Shown: positions 17,815-28,521, counted from the first letter of the stretch. The stretch is 50,701 nucleotides of DNA from an uncultured Pelagibacteraceae bacterium (GCA_902560565.1 CACEMG010000008.1:1-50701); one strand, 5' to 3'. Numbers and translations: made by a program. The notes: generated by a model not told the origin, from the letters alone.

Positions 17815-19088
17815 GCTTTTATCTTGGGTAAAGAATAAAAGTCAGCTGTATCAATTTTAGATGAATGTTCTCTTCTCATATTCCATTTTTTATAAACGCC
17901 TGCGCTTGCAAGACTTAATGTAGATCTTCCATAACGATAATTTGTATTGTCCATTGATCTCATTAGTCTATTTATTTTTTCATCTTTTTCAGATGAGAAT
18001 AAATTTTCTTTATCATTTTCATTCGATAATCCTGTTAGCATCACTCCTGCTTTTTGATACCGGCAACCATGTTTAAATATCTCTTCTAATATTGAAACTG
18101 CAGCTGTAACAGTTTCTATACTATTGTTTGTTGCAATTGGAAAATCAACTGTTTTTGAATTTGAATAATAACTAAAATTTCTTTGGAAAGGACTTGTTCT
18201 AACAAAAACTGTTACCGCTTTTGCAACTAAATTTTCTGATCTAATTTTCTCAGATGCATTTAAACAATAGCTTGCAACTGCTTCTTTTAATTCTTGGAAA
18301 TGTTCAACTCTTTTTCCAAATGAACGAGACACAACACAACTTTTTCTCTTTGATTGCGTTGTTTCTAAATCAATACAAGGTATACCTCTAAGCTCCATAG
18401 CTGTTCTTGAACTTAAAACATTTGAACATTTTTTAATCCAGGTATTTGATTTATTTTTTAATTGCTTGGCGTTATAAACTCCGTTTTTTTGATAAAATTT
18501 AGTTAACTGTCTTCCAACTCCCCATACATCATTTATTTCAATTTTTTCTAATATCGGATCAAGATTTTCAATACCAATTAAACTTGTAACACCAGATTGT
18601 TTTTTCTTTGCAATATGATTTGCAATTTTACTTAAAGTTTTTGTTTTTGCTATACCGATACTTGTTGGTATCCCCGTCCACTGTAAAACAGTATTCCTGA
18701 TTTCCTTCCCAACTTCTTCAACTTCTTCGTCAGAAAAGTTCGATAAATCCATAAATGCTTCATCAATTGAATAAACCTCTATATCGGAATTAAATCTTTT
18801 TAGAGTTCTCATTACTCTTCTCGATAAATCACCGTATAAAGAATAATTTGATGAAAATACATTTACTTTATTTTTTATAATTGTATCTTTTGCTTTAAAG
18901 TAAGGTTCACCCATTTTAATACCTAAAGCTTTTGCTTCATTAGATCTTGAAATTATACAGCCGTCATTATTAGATAAAACTACAACAGGTTTTTTTCTTA
19001 TTTTTGGATTAAACAATCTTTCACAAGAAACGTAGAAAGAATTACAATCAATTAATGCAATTTTTTTAGTATACTGAGTGGATGACAT
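17811..19088 (-). CDS. umuC: DNA polymerase V catalytic subunit UmuC
   Basis: This Y-family translesion polymerase has 425 residues. Visible motifs are [16 protein letters not shown] (metal-binding Asp), [15 protein letters not shown], the catalytic [30 protein letters not shown], and the helix-hairpin region [12 protein letters not shown]. The C-terminal little-finger and tail ([14 protein letters not shown]...W..RREHSS) match UmuC rather than DinB. Its start overlaps umuD by 23 nt, so it depends on the SOS-controlled umuD promoter. Confidence 0.96.
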   Translation of the reverse strand: MSSTQYTKKIALIDCNSFYVSCERLFNPKIRKKPVVVLSNNDGCIISRSNEAKALGIKMGEPYFKAKDTIIKNKVNVFSSNYSLYGDLSRRVMRTLKRFNSDIEVYSIDEAFMDLSNFSDEEVEEVGKEIRNTVLQWTGIPTSIGIAKTKTLSKIANHIAKKKQSGVTSLIGIENLDPILEKIEINDVWGVGRQLTKFYQKNGVYNAKQLKNKSNTWIKKCSNVLSSRTAMELRGIPCIDLETTQSKRKSCVVSRSFGKRVEHFQELKEAVASYCLNASEKIRSENLVAKAVTVFVRTSPFQRNFSYYSNSKTVDFPIATNNSIETVTAAVSILEEIFKHGCRYQKAGVMLTGLSNENDKENLFSSEKDEKINRLMRSMDNTNYRYGRSTLSLASAGVYKKWNMRREHSSKIDTADFYSLPKIKA

Positions 19089-19461
19089 AAGTTACAACTC
19101 CCCAAATAAAAATATCTTCTTCTTCGTTAATTAAAATTCTATCGTTGAAATTTTTAGATCCTGAGGTTAAAAATTTTTTGTCTCTTTCTTGTACAAAGCT
19201 TTTAACCACTAATTCGTCATGAACATTTGCAATTACAGTTGAAAAATTTCTAGGTGTTAAACTTTTATCGACGACCAATATATCTCCATCATTGATACCA
19301 ACATCAGTCATTGATTTTCCCTGAACTCTGATTACAAAAGTTGCTGGAACATTCTTAATTAAGTGAACGTTTAGATCTATGTCTTCTTCTATGTAATCGG
19401 TAGCTGGAGATGGAAAACCAGCTCCTGCTTTGTGTAAATAGTAAGGTATAGTCAGTTTCAT
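19066..19461 (-). CDS. umuD: UmuD, LexA-like autoprotease subunit of Pol V
   Basis: The 131-residue protein of the S24 family has its cleavage site at Ala14-Gly15 ([13 protein letters not shown]), nucleophile Ser50 ([15 protein letters not shown]) and general-base Lys87 (DELVVKSFV). RecA-stimulated self-cleavage yields the active UmuD' partner of UmuC. The start is set at the ATG of 19461, not at 19548, because the longer frame would add 29 residues that run across the promoter and SOS operator and lack family similarity. Confidence 0.95.
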   Translation of the reverse strand: MKLTIPYYLHKAGAGFPSPATDYIEEDIDLNVHLIKNVPATFVIRVQGKSMTDVGINDGDILVVDKSLTPRNFSTVIANVHDELVVKSFVQERDKKFLTSGSKNFNDRILINEEEDIFIWGVVTYVIHSVY

Positions 19462-19515
19462 AATAAATGTTCTTATTTTGTTCTCATTAGTACAACACTT
19501 ATTCAATAGTGTCAA
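19462..19515 (-). promoter_or_regulatory. umuDC promoter with SOS (LexA) box
   Basis: On the minus strand the direct repeat GAAC-AAAATAA-GAAC (19469-19483) is an exact match to the alphaproteobacterial LexA box GAAC-N7-GAAC. It lies 7 nt before the umuD ATG. A -35 TTGACA (19510-19515) and weak -10 TACTAA (19487-19492) with 17-bp spacing lie just upstream, so a bound repressor would cover the start site. The flanking bases are also shared with the recA operator at 22641-22667. Confidence 0.85.
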
Positions 19516-19634
19516 ATAGGTTGTATTTTGAGTCTGGAACTGAATCAAAAGTGAATCAAAACGTGAACATCCAAACTACATTTTGTTGGATTGTGGATAA
19601 CTTGGACAAGGGATAGATTGCTTGGATATAAATT

Positions 19635-20006
19635 ATGGAAAAATTGAATTGTCATTGTGGTCAAATTGAAATTGAAGTGAATTTAACCAAAGGCTTAGAA
19701 GATCTTTACAGATGCAATTGTTCAATGTGTAAAAGGAAGGGAGCAATAAGCACTGTGATTGATAAAAAAGATTTGAAAGTGACAAAAGGAGAAGCGTTAT
19801 TGAAATTTTATCAATTCAATACAAACGTTGCCAAACATTATTTTTGTACTAATTGCGGAATATATACTCACAATCAAAGGAGAGCAGATCCTAGTACATA
19901 TGGTATAAATGTAGGATGTTTAAATGGAATAACAGAAGATGAGTTATTTAAATTTAAAGTAAGAATAAATGATGGACATAATCATATATTAGATAGGAAA
20001 AAATAA
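19635..20006 (+). CDS. GFA/CENP-V family zinc protein, copy 1
   Basis: The 123-residue protein belongs to the GFA (glutathione-dependent formaldehyde-activating enzyme-like) family of small zinc-binding beta proteins. The metal-binding cysteines are arranged as LNCHCGQIE, RCNCSMCKRKG and YFCTNCGIYTHN. The DGHNHILDRKK ending is shared with the next gene. Formaldehyde activity cannot be assumed; most members have unknown roles. It begins after a short spacer divergent from umuD and overlaps copy 2 by one base (TAATG). Confidence 0.88.
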   Translation: MEKLNCHCGQIEIEVNLTKGLEDLYRCNCSMCKRKGAISTVIDKKDLKVTKGEALLKFYQFNTNVAKHYFCTNCGIYTHNQRRADPSTYGINVGCLNGITEDELFKFKVRINDGHNHILDRKK

Positions 20007-20374
20007 TGATAAAAAAATTAAAATGCCACTGTGGAAATGTAGAAGCTGAAGTAAACATTCCAGATAGTGGAATTGAAAAAATAATGAGATGCAATTGTTC
20101 TATCTGCAAAAAAAAGGGATATGTAATTGGAGTATTAGGTGAAAATGATTTTAAATTAACTAAAGGAGAAGATTCTTTAAAACTTTATCAATTTTATACT
20201 AATACTGCTAAACATTATTTTTGTACTAACTGTGGAATTCATACACATAATAGACCAAGAATAAATCCAAAAATTTATGGAATAAACGTTGCTTGTATAG
20301 ATGACATTGATGTTTTCAAATTTAAAGATGTAGCTGTAAATGATGGTCGGAATCATCCTTTAGATAAAAAATAA
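20006..20374 (+). CDS. GFA/CENP-V family zinc protein, copy 2
   Basis: This is a 122-residue tandem paralogue of the preceding gene, with the same cysteine arrangement (KCHCGNVE, RCNCSICKKKG, YFCTNCGIHTHN) and the same DGRNHPLDKK ending. The two copies are visibly similar over their full length but clearly diverged, which implies an old duplication with both copies kept. Start and stop overlaps with its neighbours indicate translational coupling in a four-gene run ending in a TolC-family gene. Confidence 0.88.
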   Translation: MIKKLKCHCGNVEAEVNIPDSGIEKIMRCNCSICKKKGYVIGVLGENDFKLTKGEDSLKLYQFYTNTAKHYFCTNCGIHTHNRPRINPKIYGINVACIDDIDVFKFKDVAVNDGRNHPLDKK

Positions 20375-20375
20375 A

Positions 20376-21302
20376 ATGTCCCGAATTTCTGCATGTTTAA
20401 ATAAAGTTAAAAAACCTTGTTATAGGTTTATATCAACTCAAGAAATTTCTAGTGAAAAATTTAAAAATAAAGATAAAATGTTGAGATCTTTCCTTATACC
20501 GGTTTGTTTTTGGATGGCTAAAAAAGTGAAAAAAAACAAAACCATGATTGTTGGTTTATCAGGTGGTCAAGGAACTGGGAAAACAACAATCTCTTCAATA
20601 ATTAAAATAATTCTCGAAAAATATTTTAAATTAAATGTATTTAAAATTTCAATTGATGATTTTTATAAAACCAGGAAAGAAAGAATTATTTTGTCTAAAA
20701 AAGTTCATCCATTGTTAAAAACTAGAGGAGTTCCAGGAACTCATGATATTGATATGATGCTTAATTTGTTTAGGAAAGTTAAAGCAAAAAAGTTAAAAAG
20801 CTTATCTCTTCCAAAATTTGATAAATCTATAGATGATAGGCTTTCAAAAAATAAATGGTATAAAGTCAAATCAAAACCAGATATTGTAATTTTCGAAGGC
20901 TGGTGTGTTGGTGCAAAATCTCAAAGTACAAAACAACTTATAAAACCCATAAATTCTTTAGAAAGGTTTAATGATAAATCTATGAAGTGGAGAAAATATG
21001 TTAATTTAAATCTTAAAAATAAATATAAAAAATTTCATAGCATGATGGATTGTTTGTTATATTTGAAAGTAGAAAATTTTGCTTTATTAAGAAAGTGGAG
21101 ATTGGTTCAAGAAAAAAAATTAAAAATAAAAAATAAAAATAAGAAAAACTCCAAGGTAATGAATAAACAAGAAGTATTAAATTTTATGATGACATACCAA
21201 AGAATTACTGAACATATGTTTAAAACTGCAACGAAATACTCGTCAATTGTGATGTCATTAAATGGACATCATCAAATTACAAAACTAAAATACAATAAAT
21301 GA
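20376..21302 (+). CDS. P-loop kinase resembling D-glycerate 3-kinase
   Basis: The 308-residue protein has a Walker A motif GGQGTGKT (residues 63-70) in the setting MIVGLSGGQGTGKTTIS. It also has SIDDFYKT, and the family-specific HPLLKTRGVPGTHDID, which in plant/yeast-type glycerate kinases (GLYK/Tda10) lies at the substrate site. The second acidic strand is IVIFEGWCVGAKS. Phosphorylation of glycerate would link it to photorespiration-like glycolate/serine metabolism. The family assignment is good; the substrate is inferred. It overlaps the next gene by 4 nt (ATGA). Confidence 0.8.
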   Translation: MSRISACLNKVKKPCYRFISTQEISSEKFKNKDKMLRSFLIPVCFWMAKKVKKNKTMIVGLSGGQGTGKTTISSIIKIILEKYFKLNVFKISIDDFYKTRKERIILSKKVHPLLKTRGVPGTHDIDMMLNLFRKVKAKKLKSLSLPKFDKSIDDRLSKNKWYKVKSKPDIVIFEGWCVGAKSQSTKQLIKPINSLERFNDKSMKWRKYVNLNLKNKYKKFHSMMDCLLYLKVENFALLRKWRLVQEKKLKIKNKNKKNSKVMNKQEVLNFMMTYQRITEHMFKTATKYSSIVMSLNGHHQITKLKYNK

Positions 21303-22597
21303 AAAAAATATTAATAATTTTAGCTTTTTATTTTTTAACCTCTAATGCTTTTGCAATTAATTTGTCCCAGGCATTAAAAGAGGCATATCAAAACAATCCT
21401 GAATTAAATGCTGAAAGAGAAAATATTAAAGTATCAAAATCAGATCTTAATATTTCAAGAAGTGATTTTTTACCTTCGATAACATTATCGGGATCTAAAA
21501 GTTCAGAAGATACCTCAAGATTAACTAATCGGGATGGCACTAATGCTACAATTACCGATGTTAATCCAGAGTCAAAATCAGTTAAAATAGAACAAAAAAT
21601 ATTTCAAGGTTTTGGGGGAGTTGCTGATTTTAAAAAGAGTAAATTGGGCTTAGATCTAGCTAATGCAAAATTATTAAAATCTGAACAAGAAATACTACTT
21701 AAAGCAGTTGAAGCTTTTTCTGGAATGATTGTGGCAAATGAGAAATTTTCAATTAATGAAAGAAATGTTGGTTTACTCGAAAGACAAGTTGAAACTGATA
21801 GAATTAGATTAGATAGAGGAGAAGTTAGTGTGGCCGATCTCGCACAATCAGAATCCTCATTAGCAGAGGCACAAGCAAAATTTATTCAAGCTAAAAATGA
21901 AGTTGTTACAGCAAGATTAAATTATGAAAATGTTATTGGTCCAATTCAGGATACTTTTGCATTAAATAAAAATTCTGATTTAAATTTAAAAATTCCTATG
22001 ACTTTAGAAAATGCAATTAATTTATCAAAAACCAATAACCCGGAACTAATTATTGCAAAACTAGAGTATGAGCAATCAGAACAAGACGTAAAGATTTCAC
22101 AATCTGATTTGTCACCATCAGCAACATTATCTTTTGAAACTAAAGAAACTGATGACTTAAGTTCTACAATTGACCAACAAGATAAAGAGACTGTTCAAGC
22201 AACAGTATCATGGCCACTTTTTTCTGGAGGAAAAAATTATGCTGGCTTAAGTAAATCTAAAAACTTAAGAAATAGAAAAAAATTATTATTAGATAATGCA
22301 TTAAGAATTAACGATACTAATGTAACCACTGCTTGGTCAAACATGAAATCAAATGTAAGTATGTTAGAGTCTGTTAAGTTGCAGGTAAGAGCGGCTCAAA
22401 TAGCAAATGAAGGAATTACTGCAGAATATGAAAGTGGCAAAGGTAGATCCACATTGGATGTGATTCAATCAAATTCTATTTTACTCAATTCCCAAATAAG
22501 TCTTGCAAATTCAGAGAGAGAATTTTTATTATCAAAATTTAAACTTCTTCAATCAGTTGGTATTTTGAGCGCCGATCATCTAGGTTTCAATAATTAG
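21299..22597 (+). CDS. TolC-family outer-membrane efflux/secretion porin
   Basis: The 432-residue product has a signal peptide (SNAFA|INLSQAL) and the internal repeat typical of TolC: each half begins with an (I/L)..A...NP(E) segment (LSQALKEAYQNNPELNAERE and LENAINLSKTNNPELIIAK) and continues as long coiled-coil helices rich in Ala, Gln and Glu. GRSTLDVIQSNSILLNSQISL near the end is the classical helix-8 motif. It forms a trimeric channel for type I secretion or efflux. No inner-membrane or periplasmic partner is adjacent, so the exported substrate is unknown. Confidence 0.9.
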   Translation: MKKILIILAFYFLTSNAFAINLSQALKEAYQNNPELNAERENIKVSKSDLNISRSDFLPSITLSGSKSSEDTSRLTNRDGTNATITDVNPESKSVKIEQKIFQGFGGVADFKKSKLGLDLANAKLLKSEQEILLKAVEAFSGMIVANEKFSINERNVGLLERQVETDRIRLDRGEVSVADLAQSESSLAEAQAKFIQAKNEVVTARLNYENVIGPIQDTFALNKNSDLNLKIPMTLENAINLSKTNNPELIIAKLEYEQSEQDVKISQSDLSPSATLSFETKETDDLSSTIDQQDKETVQATVSWPLFSGGKNYAGLSKSKNLRNRKKLLLDNALRINDTNVTTAWSNMKSNVSMLESVKLQVRAAQIANEGITAEYESGKGRSTLDVIQSNSILLNSQISLANSEREFLLSKFKLLQSVGILSADHLGFNN

Positions 22598-22635
22598 GCT
22601 ATTTTTAGCTTATTTTATCTAAATAAATTAAGTTC

Positions 22636-22667
22636 TTGCCAATGAGAACAAAATGTGTACATTTAAT
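22636..22667 (+). promoter_or_regulatory. recA promoter with SOS (LexA) box
   Basis: GAAC-AAAATGT-GTAC (22646-22660) differs by one base from the GAAC-N7-GAAC box. Over 27 bp (22641-22667) it matches the umuD operator at about 23 positions, including AATGAGAACAAAAT and ACATTTA. It lies between a possible -35 TTGCCA (22636-22641) and -10 TACATT (22658-22663), so repressor binding would block polymerase. The recA ATG is 44 nt downstream. Confidence 0.8.
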
Positions 22668-22711
22668 ATCATGATTCGAGTGACAAAAAACGCAAAAAAA
22701 AGAGGCATTAA

Positions 22712-23833
22712 ATGACAAAAAATAACTTAAAAGTGGTTAAAACCGCAAAAGATAAAGATTTGGAAAACAAAGAGAAAAACAAGGCACTAGACGCAGCTAT
22801 AGATCAAATTACTGATACTTTTGGTAAAGGCTCTGTAATGAAGCTTGGTCAACAGAAAGCTATGGATGTTGAGTCAGTTTCAACAGGATCTTTAAGCTTA
22901 GACTTAGCTCTTGGAATTGGTGGTCTTCCAAAAGGAAGAATTATCGAAATTTATGGACCAGAATCTTCTGGAAAAACAACACTTGCGCTTCAAGTAGTTG
23001 CAGAAGCACAAAAGGCAGGTGGTATTTGTGGATTTGTTGATGCAGAGCATGCATTAGATCCAGTTTATGCAAAAAAATTAGGTGTTAATACTGAAGAGCT
23101 ATTAATTTCGCAGCCAGATACTGGTGAACAAGCCTTAGAAATTACTGACACTTTAATAAAATCAGGTTCAATGTCGGTTCTAGTTGTTGACTCTGTTGCT
23201 GCATTAACTCCTAGAGCAGAAATAGAAGGAGATATGGGAGATCATCATGTCGGTTTACAAGCTAGATTGATGTCCCAAGCATTGAGAAAACTGACTGGTT
23301 CGATTTCTAGAACAAACACTATGGTTATTTTCATTAACCAAATTAGAATGAAAATTGGTGTTATGTTTGGAAGTCCAGAAACTACATCAGGTGGTAACTC
23401 ATTAAAGTTTTATTCATCAGTTAGAATGGATATTAGAAGAATTGGTGCGATTAAAGATAAAGAGCAAATTATTGGAAATGCAACAAGAGTTAAGGTAGTA
23501 AAAAATAAAGTTGCGCCACCATTTAAAGTTGTTGAATTCGACTTAATGTATGGAAAAGGAATTAGCAAAACAGGGGAATTAATAGACCTTGGAGCAAAAG
23601 CAGACATAGTTGAAAAATCTGGTGCCTGGTATGCTTACAAAGGTGAGAAAATCGGACAAGGGAAGGAAAATGCAAAACTTTACCTTGAACAAAATCCAAA
23701 AGCTGCTGCTGAAATTGAAATGGCTATTAGAGAGAAAGCTGGCTTAATTTCAAAAAAGATTGAGGGCAATCCTATCGATCAAGAAAAAGTAAAAGCAGAA
23801 GAAAAAGAAGAGACACCATCTAAAAAGAATTAA
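22712..23833 (+). CDS. recA: Recombinase RecA
   Basis: The full-length protein of 373 residues has the Walker A motif [19 protein letters not shown], the Walker B strand [10 protein letters not shown], loop L1 [18 protein letters not shown], and loop L2 [28 protein letters not shown]. The C-terminal tail is highly charged ([13 protein letters not shown]), as in other RecA proteins. It drives homologous recombination and triggers LexA and UmuD self-cleavage. It has its own SOS-type promoter and terminator, so it is a single-gene transcript. Confidence 0.99.
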   Translation: MTKNNLKVVKTAKDKDLENKEKNKALDAAIDQITDTFGKGSVMKLGQQKAMDVESVSTGSLSLDLALGIGGLPKGRIIEIYGPESSGKTTLALQVVAEAQKAGGICGFVDAEHALDPVYAKKLGVNTEELLISQPDTGEQALEITDTLIKSGSMSVLVVDSVAALTPRAEIEGDMGDHHVGLQARLMSQALRKLTGSISRTNTMVIFINQIRMKIGVMFGSPETTSGGNSLKFYSSVRMDIRRIGAIKDKEQIIGNATRVKVVKNKVAPPFKVVEFDLMYGKGISKTGELIDLGAKADIVEKSGAWYAYKGEKIGQGKENAKLYLEQNPKAAAEIEMAIREKAGLISKKIEGNPIDQEKVKAEEKEETPSKKN

Positions 23834-23846
23834 CTTTTAGTTATCT

Positions 23847-23876
23847 AAAAAGGCGCTTATTTTAAGCGCCTTTTTT
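23847..23876 (+). terminator. Intrinsic terminator of recA
   Basis: GGCGCTTA (23852-23859) pairs with TAAGCGCC (23863-23870) across a TTT loop. The stem is lengthened by five A-T pairs and ends in a T-run. It starts 14 nt after the recA stop and isolates recA from alaS. Confidence 0.95.
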
Positions 23877-23923
23877 CCCTATAGTTATCTAGACATCAAT
23901 TAAAAAAGCTGTATTTTAAAAAT

Positions 23924-26590
23924 ATGGCCGATAAATCACTAAACGAGATAAGAAAAACTTTCTTAAAATATTTTGAGAAAAACGGTCATACGATCGTTGA
24001 CTCAAGTAATTTAGTGCCAAATAACGATCCAACCTTGATGTTCGCAAACTCAGGAATGGTTCAGTTCAAAAATGTTTTTACAGGCCTTGAAAAAAGAGAT
24101 TATAAAAGAGCTACAACTTCTCAAAAATGTGTTCGTGCTGGTGGAAAACACAATGATTTAGAAAATGTTGGATACACTCCAAGACATCACACATTTTTTG
24201 AAATGTTGGGCAACTTTTCATTTGGAGATTATTTTAAAGAAAGAGCAATTGAGCTTGCTTGGAACTTAATTACAAAAGATTTTGGATTAGACAAAAATAA
24301 ACTTTATTTCACTGTTTTTAATGAGGATGATGAAGCCTTTAATTTGTGGAAGAAAATAACAGGTTTTGGTGAGGACAGAATAATTAGAATAGCAACATCA
24401 GACAACTTTTGGTCAATGGGCGAAACAGGACCTTGTGGACCTTGTTCTGAGATATTTTATGATCACGGAGATCATTTACAAGGAGGTCTTCCGGGAACAA
24501 AAGATCAGGATGGTGATAGATATATTGAAATCTGGAATTTAGTTTTCATGCAATATGAGCAAGTAACTAAAGATAAAAGAATTGATTTACCCAAACCATC
24601 TGTTGATACTGGAATGGGACTTGAGAGAATTGCTGCGTTACTTCAAGGTACACATGATAACTATAAAACAGATCACTTTTTAAAATTAATAAATTCAATT
24701 TCTGATACTGTTAAAGTAAAACCTACAGATAAAAACCTGTCTAGTTTTAGAGTAATTGCGGACCATTTAAGAGCAAGTTCATTTTTATTAGCAGAAGGGG
24801 TTTTGCCCTCAAATGAGGGACGAGGTTATGTTTTGAGAAGAATTATGAGACGAGGAATGAGGCATTCACATCTACTAGGAGCTAAAGAACCAATTTTTTA
24901 TAATATATTTAAAACCTTAGAAAACGAAATGTCTGGCAATTATCCTGAATTGGATAGAGCACAATCGTTAATTAAAGAAACATTAAAAATGGAGGAGGAA
25001 AAATTCTTAGTTCTTTTAGAAAGAGGCATGAAGATATTAGATGATGAGATTGAAAAGATAGATAAAGTTTTACCTGGTGAAGTAGCTTTCAAACTTTATG
25101 ACACTTATGGTTTCCCTTTAGACTTAACAGAAGACATTCTTAAAAATAAATCACTAAGCTTAGACCACGAAAAATTTAACAAACTAATGAAAGACAGCAA
25201 GGAACTTGCAAAGAAAAATTGGAAAGGATCAGGTGATAGTTCAGTAGATGAAATATGGTTTGGAATTAAAGACAAAATAGGCTCAACTGAATTTTTAGGT
25301 TATGAATCTGATCAAGTAGAAGGAGTAATTTTAAGTTTAATTAAAGATAATAAACAATCTGATAGTTTAGAAGAAGGTGATGAGGGTATGGTAATTATAA
25401 ACCAAACCCCATTTTATGGCGAGTCTGGAGGTCAAGTTGGTGATAATGGAACAATATCTAATGGAAATAATATTTTTAAAGTTTCAGATGTTCAAAAAAA
25501 GTTAGGTAATCTATTTGTTCATTACGGAAAAGTCGAAAAAGGAAAGTTTAATTTAAAGGATAATGTTGAGCTCAAGATTGATATTGAAAGACGAGAAAAT
25601 GTGAAAGCATATCATTCAGCAACCCATTTATTGCATGAGTCTTTAAGGAGAATTCTGGGAACACACGTGATGCAGAAAGGATCATTAGTTGCTCCAGATA
25701 GATTACGTTTTGACTTTAGTCATATGAAGCCAATTTCTACAGATGAAATGACAAAAATTGATGAACATGTAAATCAAATGGTAAATAAAAAATCAGAGGT
25801 AATTACAAGAATAATGACACCAAAAGAAGGTATTGCTCATGGTGCATTAGCATTATTTGGAGAAAAATATGGAGATGAAGTTAGGGTGGTTTTTATGGGT
25901 GAAGAAGGAAATAAATATTTTTCAACTGAATTATGTGGTGGAACACATGTAAAAAATACCAGTGATATTGGGAAATTTAAAGTTGTTAGTCAATCAGCTA
26001 TAGCAGCGGGTGTAAGAAGGGTTGAAGCTCTTAGAGACAAACAATTAGATGAATTTTTAAAAAATAAAGAAAAACAATCTAATCTTTCTGAACAAAAGGA
26101 TGAAGAAACAATTAAAGTTTTATCAGAAGAAATTAAAAAACTTGGCGGAAAACCTAATATTAATAAAGAAAATAAAAAAGATTTAATTAAAGAATTAAAT
26201 AAAGAACTAGAAAAATTATCCATCAATGAAATAATAAATAATAAATCAAAAAATATTATTAATGATGAAAAAATTAACGGTGTTAATGTAAGAATGCAAA
26301 AAATTGATGGACTTCCCCCAAAAGAATTAAGAAGATTAATTGATAGTGGAAAAAAAGAAATTGGAGAGGGAATAGTAATTATTTTTGCAAGCAAAGATGA
26401 CAAGGTGGGTTTAGCGGTCGGTATAACAGATAAGCTTAAAAGTAAATATGATGCTGTTAAATTTGTTAAAAATGGATCAGAAATTATTGGTGGAAAAGGT
26501 GGTGGTGGAAGACCTGATTTCGCTCAAGCTGGAGGAGTAAACAAAGATAAAATTGAGGATGCTTTTAAAAGCTTAAAGGCTTTAGTTTAA
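23924..26590 (+). CDS. alaS: Alanyl-tRNA synthetase
   Basis: The 888-residue class II synthetase is of normal length. In order it has the catalytic core (motif 1 around [39 protein letters not shown]), the tRNA-recognition domain, the editing domain with zinc ligands HSATHLLH and CGGTHVKNT, and a C-terminal DHHA1 domain ending [16 protein letters not shown]. It charges tRNA-Ala and clears mischarged Ser/Gly. A weak promoter (TAGACA/TATTTT, 16-bp spacing) lies directly before the ATG. The stop overlaps the convergent icd stop by 9 bp. Confidence 0.98.
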   Translation: MADKSLNEIRKTFLKYFEKNGHTIVDSSNLVPNNDPTLMFANSGMVQFKNVFTGLEKRDYKRATTSQKCVRAGGKHNDLENVGYTPRHHTFFEMLGNFSFGDYFKERAIELAWNLITKDFGLDKNKLYFTVFNEDDEAFNLWKKITGFGEDRIIRIATSDNFWSMGETGPCGPCSEIFYDHGDHLQGGLPGTKDQDGDRYIEIWNLVFMQYEQVTKDKRIDLPKPSVDTGMGLERIAALLQGTHDNYKTDHFLKLINSISDTVKVKPTDKNLSSFRVIADHLRASSFLLAEGVLPSNEGRGYVLRRIMRRGMRHSHLLGAKEPIFYNIFKTLENEMSGNYPELDRAQSLIKETLKMEEEKFLVLLERGMKILDDEIEKIDKVLPGEVAFKLYDTYGFPLDLTEDILKNKSLSLDHEKFNKLMKDSKELAKKNWKGSGDSSVDEIWFGIKDKIGSTEFLGYESDQVEGVILSLIKDNKQSDSLEEGDEGMVIINQTPFYGESGGQVGDNGTISNGNNIFKVSDVQKKLGNLFVHYGKVEKGKFNLKDNVELKIDIERRENVKAYHSATHLLHESLRRILGTHVMQKGSLVAPDRLRFDFSHMKPISTDEMTKIDEHVNQMVNKKSEVITRIMTPKEGIAHGALALFGEKYGDEVRVVFMGEEGNKYFSTELCGGTHVKNTSDIGKFKVVSQSAIAAGVRRVEALRDKQLDEFLKNKEKQSNLSEQKDEETIKVLSEEIKKLGGKPNINKENKKDLIKELNKELEKLSINEIINNKSKNIINDEKINGVNVRMQKIDGLPPKELRRLIDSGKKEIGEGIVIIFASKDDKVGLAVGITDKLKSKYDAVKFVKNGSEIIGGKGGGGRPDFAQAGGVNKDKIEDAFKSLKALV

Positions 26591-27796
26591 TCTTTTTTTC
26601 AAGTTCGTATCAATTGCATCTAAAAATTGATTTGTTGTTAAATACTTAGTTGATGGACCTACTAAAATTGCTAAGTCTTTGGTCATAGATCCAGACTCTA
26701 CAGTTTGGATGCAAGTTTTTTCTAAGTTTTTGACAAATTTTTTTAAATCCTCATTATTATCTAATTTTGCTCTGTGGTATAAACCTCTTGCCCATGCAAA
26801 TATTGATGCAATAGGGTTTGTTGAAGTTTCTTTACCTTGTTGGTGTAATCTATAATGCCTAGTTACAGTTCCATGTGCAGCTTCTGCTTCAATTGTTTTT
26901 CCATCTGGACTCATTAGAACACTAGACATTAAACCTAATGATCCGAAACCTTGTGCAACTGTATCTGACTGAACATCACCATCATAATTTTTGCAAGCCC
27001 ATATATAATTACCATTCCACTTCATTGCACATGCAACCATGTCATCAATTAATCTATGTTCGTAAGTAATTCCTCTTTCTTTGAATTTCTCCTTAAATTC
27101 GTTTTCATATACTTCTTGAAATAAATCTTTAAATCTTCCGTCATATTTTTTTAAGATTGTATTTTTAGTTGACAGGAATACTGGCCATTTTCTATTAAGA
27201 CCATAATTCATGCATGATCTCGCAAAATCTATTATTGATTGATCCAAGTTATACATTGAAAGAGCTACACCTGGACCAGGAAAGTTAAAAACTTCAAATT
27301 CTTTCTTGTCTTTTCCATCTTCAGAAGTCCATTTTATCTCTAATTTTCCTTTTCCTGGCACCTGAAAATCAGTTGCTCTATATTGATCTCCAAATGCATG
27401 TCTTCCAATACAGATTGGATTTTCCCAACTTGGAACTAGTTTTGGAATATTTTTACATAATATAGGTTCTCTAAAAACAGTTCCTCCTAAAATATTTCTT
27501 ATTGTTCCATTTGGAGATCGCCACATTTTTTTTAATTTGAATTCTTCAACTCTTGCTTCGTCAGGTGTTATAGTTGCACATTTTATTCCAACTCCATATC
27601 TTTTAATTGCATGCGCGCAGTCAACTGTAATTTTATCTGAAGTGTTATCTCTACTTTTAATTCCTAAGTCGTAATACTTTATATCTAACTCCAAATAAGG
27701 AAGGATAAGCTTATTTTTTATGAAATCCCAAATTACCCTAGTCATTTCATCGCCATCTAGCTCAACAATTGGGTTTTTAACCTTAATTTTGCTCAT
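26582..27796 (-). CDS. icd: NADP-dependent isocitrate dehydrogenase, homodimeric eukaryotic-like type
   Basis: The 404-residue product is of the type II IDH found in many alphaproteobacteria and in eukaryotic cytosol/mitochondria. Family segments are [51 protein letters not shown] (substrate Ser/Asn/Arg), [22 protein letters not shown] (metal-binding Asp) and [12 protein letters not shown] (NADP site). It makes 2-oxoglutarate and NADPH in the TCA cycle. It is transcribed divergently from psd across 76 bp. Confidence 0.97.
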   Translation of the reverse strand: MSKIKVKNPIVELDGDEMTRVIWDFIKNKLILPYLELDIKYYDLGIKSRDNTSDKITVDCAHAIKRYGVGIKCATITPDEARVEEFKLKKMWRSPNGTIRNILGGTVFREPILCKNIPKLVPSWENPICIGRHAFGDQYRATDFQVPGKGKLEIKWTSEDGKDKKEFEVFNFPGPGVALSMYNLDQSIIDFARSCMNYGLNRKWPVFLSTKNTILKKYDGRFKDLFQEVYENEFKEKFKERGITYEHRLIDDMVACAMKWNGNYIWACKNYDGDVQSDTVAQGFGSLGLMSSVLMSPDGKTIEAEAAHGTVTRHYRLHQQGKETSTNPIASIFAWARGLYHRAKLDNNEDLKKFVKNLEKTCIQTVESGSMTKDLAILVGPSTKYLTTNQFLDAIDTNLKKRLN

Positions 27797-27872
27797 ATTA
27801 GAGTATATATCTTAATAATTGAATTTTGGAGTTTAATATACATATTAGGACCATATTACCAAATATATAATT

Positions 27873-28520
27873 ATGATAGACAAAGTATTTCCACCAGTAC
27901 ATAACGAAGGTTACAAATTTTTAGTAATTTTTGCCATTGCAACAATTATTTTATACTTAATAAGCACATTCCTTGGACTAATTGGATTAGTTCTAACAAT
28001 TTGGTGTTACTATTTTTTTAGAGACCCTGAAAGATACTCAATCAATGATGATGATTTTTTAGTAAGTCCAGCAGATGGTTTGGTTTTGCAAGTTCAAGAA
28101 AATGATGGACCAAAAGAACTTAACTTAGAAAATAAAAAATTTACTAAAGTGAGTATTTTTATGAATGTTTTCGATTGTCATGTAAATAGATCTCCTTGCG
28201 CTGGAAAAGTATCCGAAATTTTGTATAAACCTGGTAAATTTTTAAATGCATCCCTAGATAAGGCTAGCGAAGATAATGAAAGAAATTATTATAAAATTAC
28301 TAATTCAAAAGGCGAGGATATAATTGTAGTTCAAATCGCAGGTTTAATAGCAAGAAGAATTGTTACAGAGACTTCAGAAAACTCAGATCTTACTCAAGGA
28401 GAGAGAATAGGGATGATAAGATTTGGAAGTAGAGCAGACTTATATTTTGAAAATTATAAACCATTAGTAAAGGTCAATCAGAAAACTATAGCTGGAGAGT
28501 CGCTTATAGCTAAAAGATAA
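27873..28520 (+). CDS. psd: Phosphatidylserine decarboxylase proenzyme (short type)
   Basis: The 215-residue protein has N-terminal hydrophobic helices, then YYFFRDPER, VSPADGLVLQV, FMNVFDCHVNRSPCAGKV, and near the C-terminus IRFGSRADLYF. The Gly-Ser bond in that last motif is the self-cleavage point that creates the pyruvoyl group. This is the compact PSD-A form. It converts phosphatidylserine to phosphatidylethanolamine at the inner membrane, and is followed 1 nt later by the synthase that makes its substrate. Confidence 0.95.
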   Translation: MIDKVFPPVHNEGYKFLVIFAIATIILYLISTFLGLIGLVLTIWCYYFFRDPERYSINDDDFLVSPADGLVLQVQENDGPKELNLENKKFTKVSIFMNVFDCHVNRSPCAGKVSEILYKPGKFLNASLDKASEDNERNYYKITNSKGEDIIVVQIAGLIARRIVTETSENSDLTQGERIGMIRFGSRADLYFENYKPLVKVNQKTIAGESLIAKR

Positions 28521-28521
28521 A

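Noticed and set aside
19462-19548. An 87-nt upstream in-frame extension of umuD
   Set aside because: It would translate the promoter and SOS operator, and the added residues show no relation to UmuD proteins.
19592-19600. A perfect DnaA-box-like nonamer (TGTGGATAA) in the umuD/GFA spacer
   Set aside because: Only one box is present, with no cluster, no AT-rich unwinding element beyond background and no dnaA/parAB/gidA context, so a replication origin is not supported.
20006-20374. The second GFA copy as a recent duplication or assembly artefact
   Set aside because: The copies differ at many residues along their length while keeping all cysteines, so it is an old, maintained duplication.
22593-22616. 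A small hairpin (GCTA/TAGC) after the TolC-family stop as a terminator
   Set aside because: The stem is only four base pairs and lacks a proper T-run; not convincing compared with the two real terminators in this window.
25990-26403. A long antisense ORF (137 codons) within alaS
   Set aside because: It is a low-complexity shadow of the Lys/Asn-rich sense frame (Leu/Phe/Ser-rich in reverse) with no start signals; alaS is complete and well conserved.
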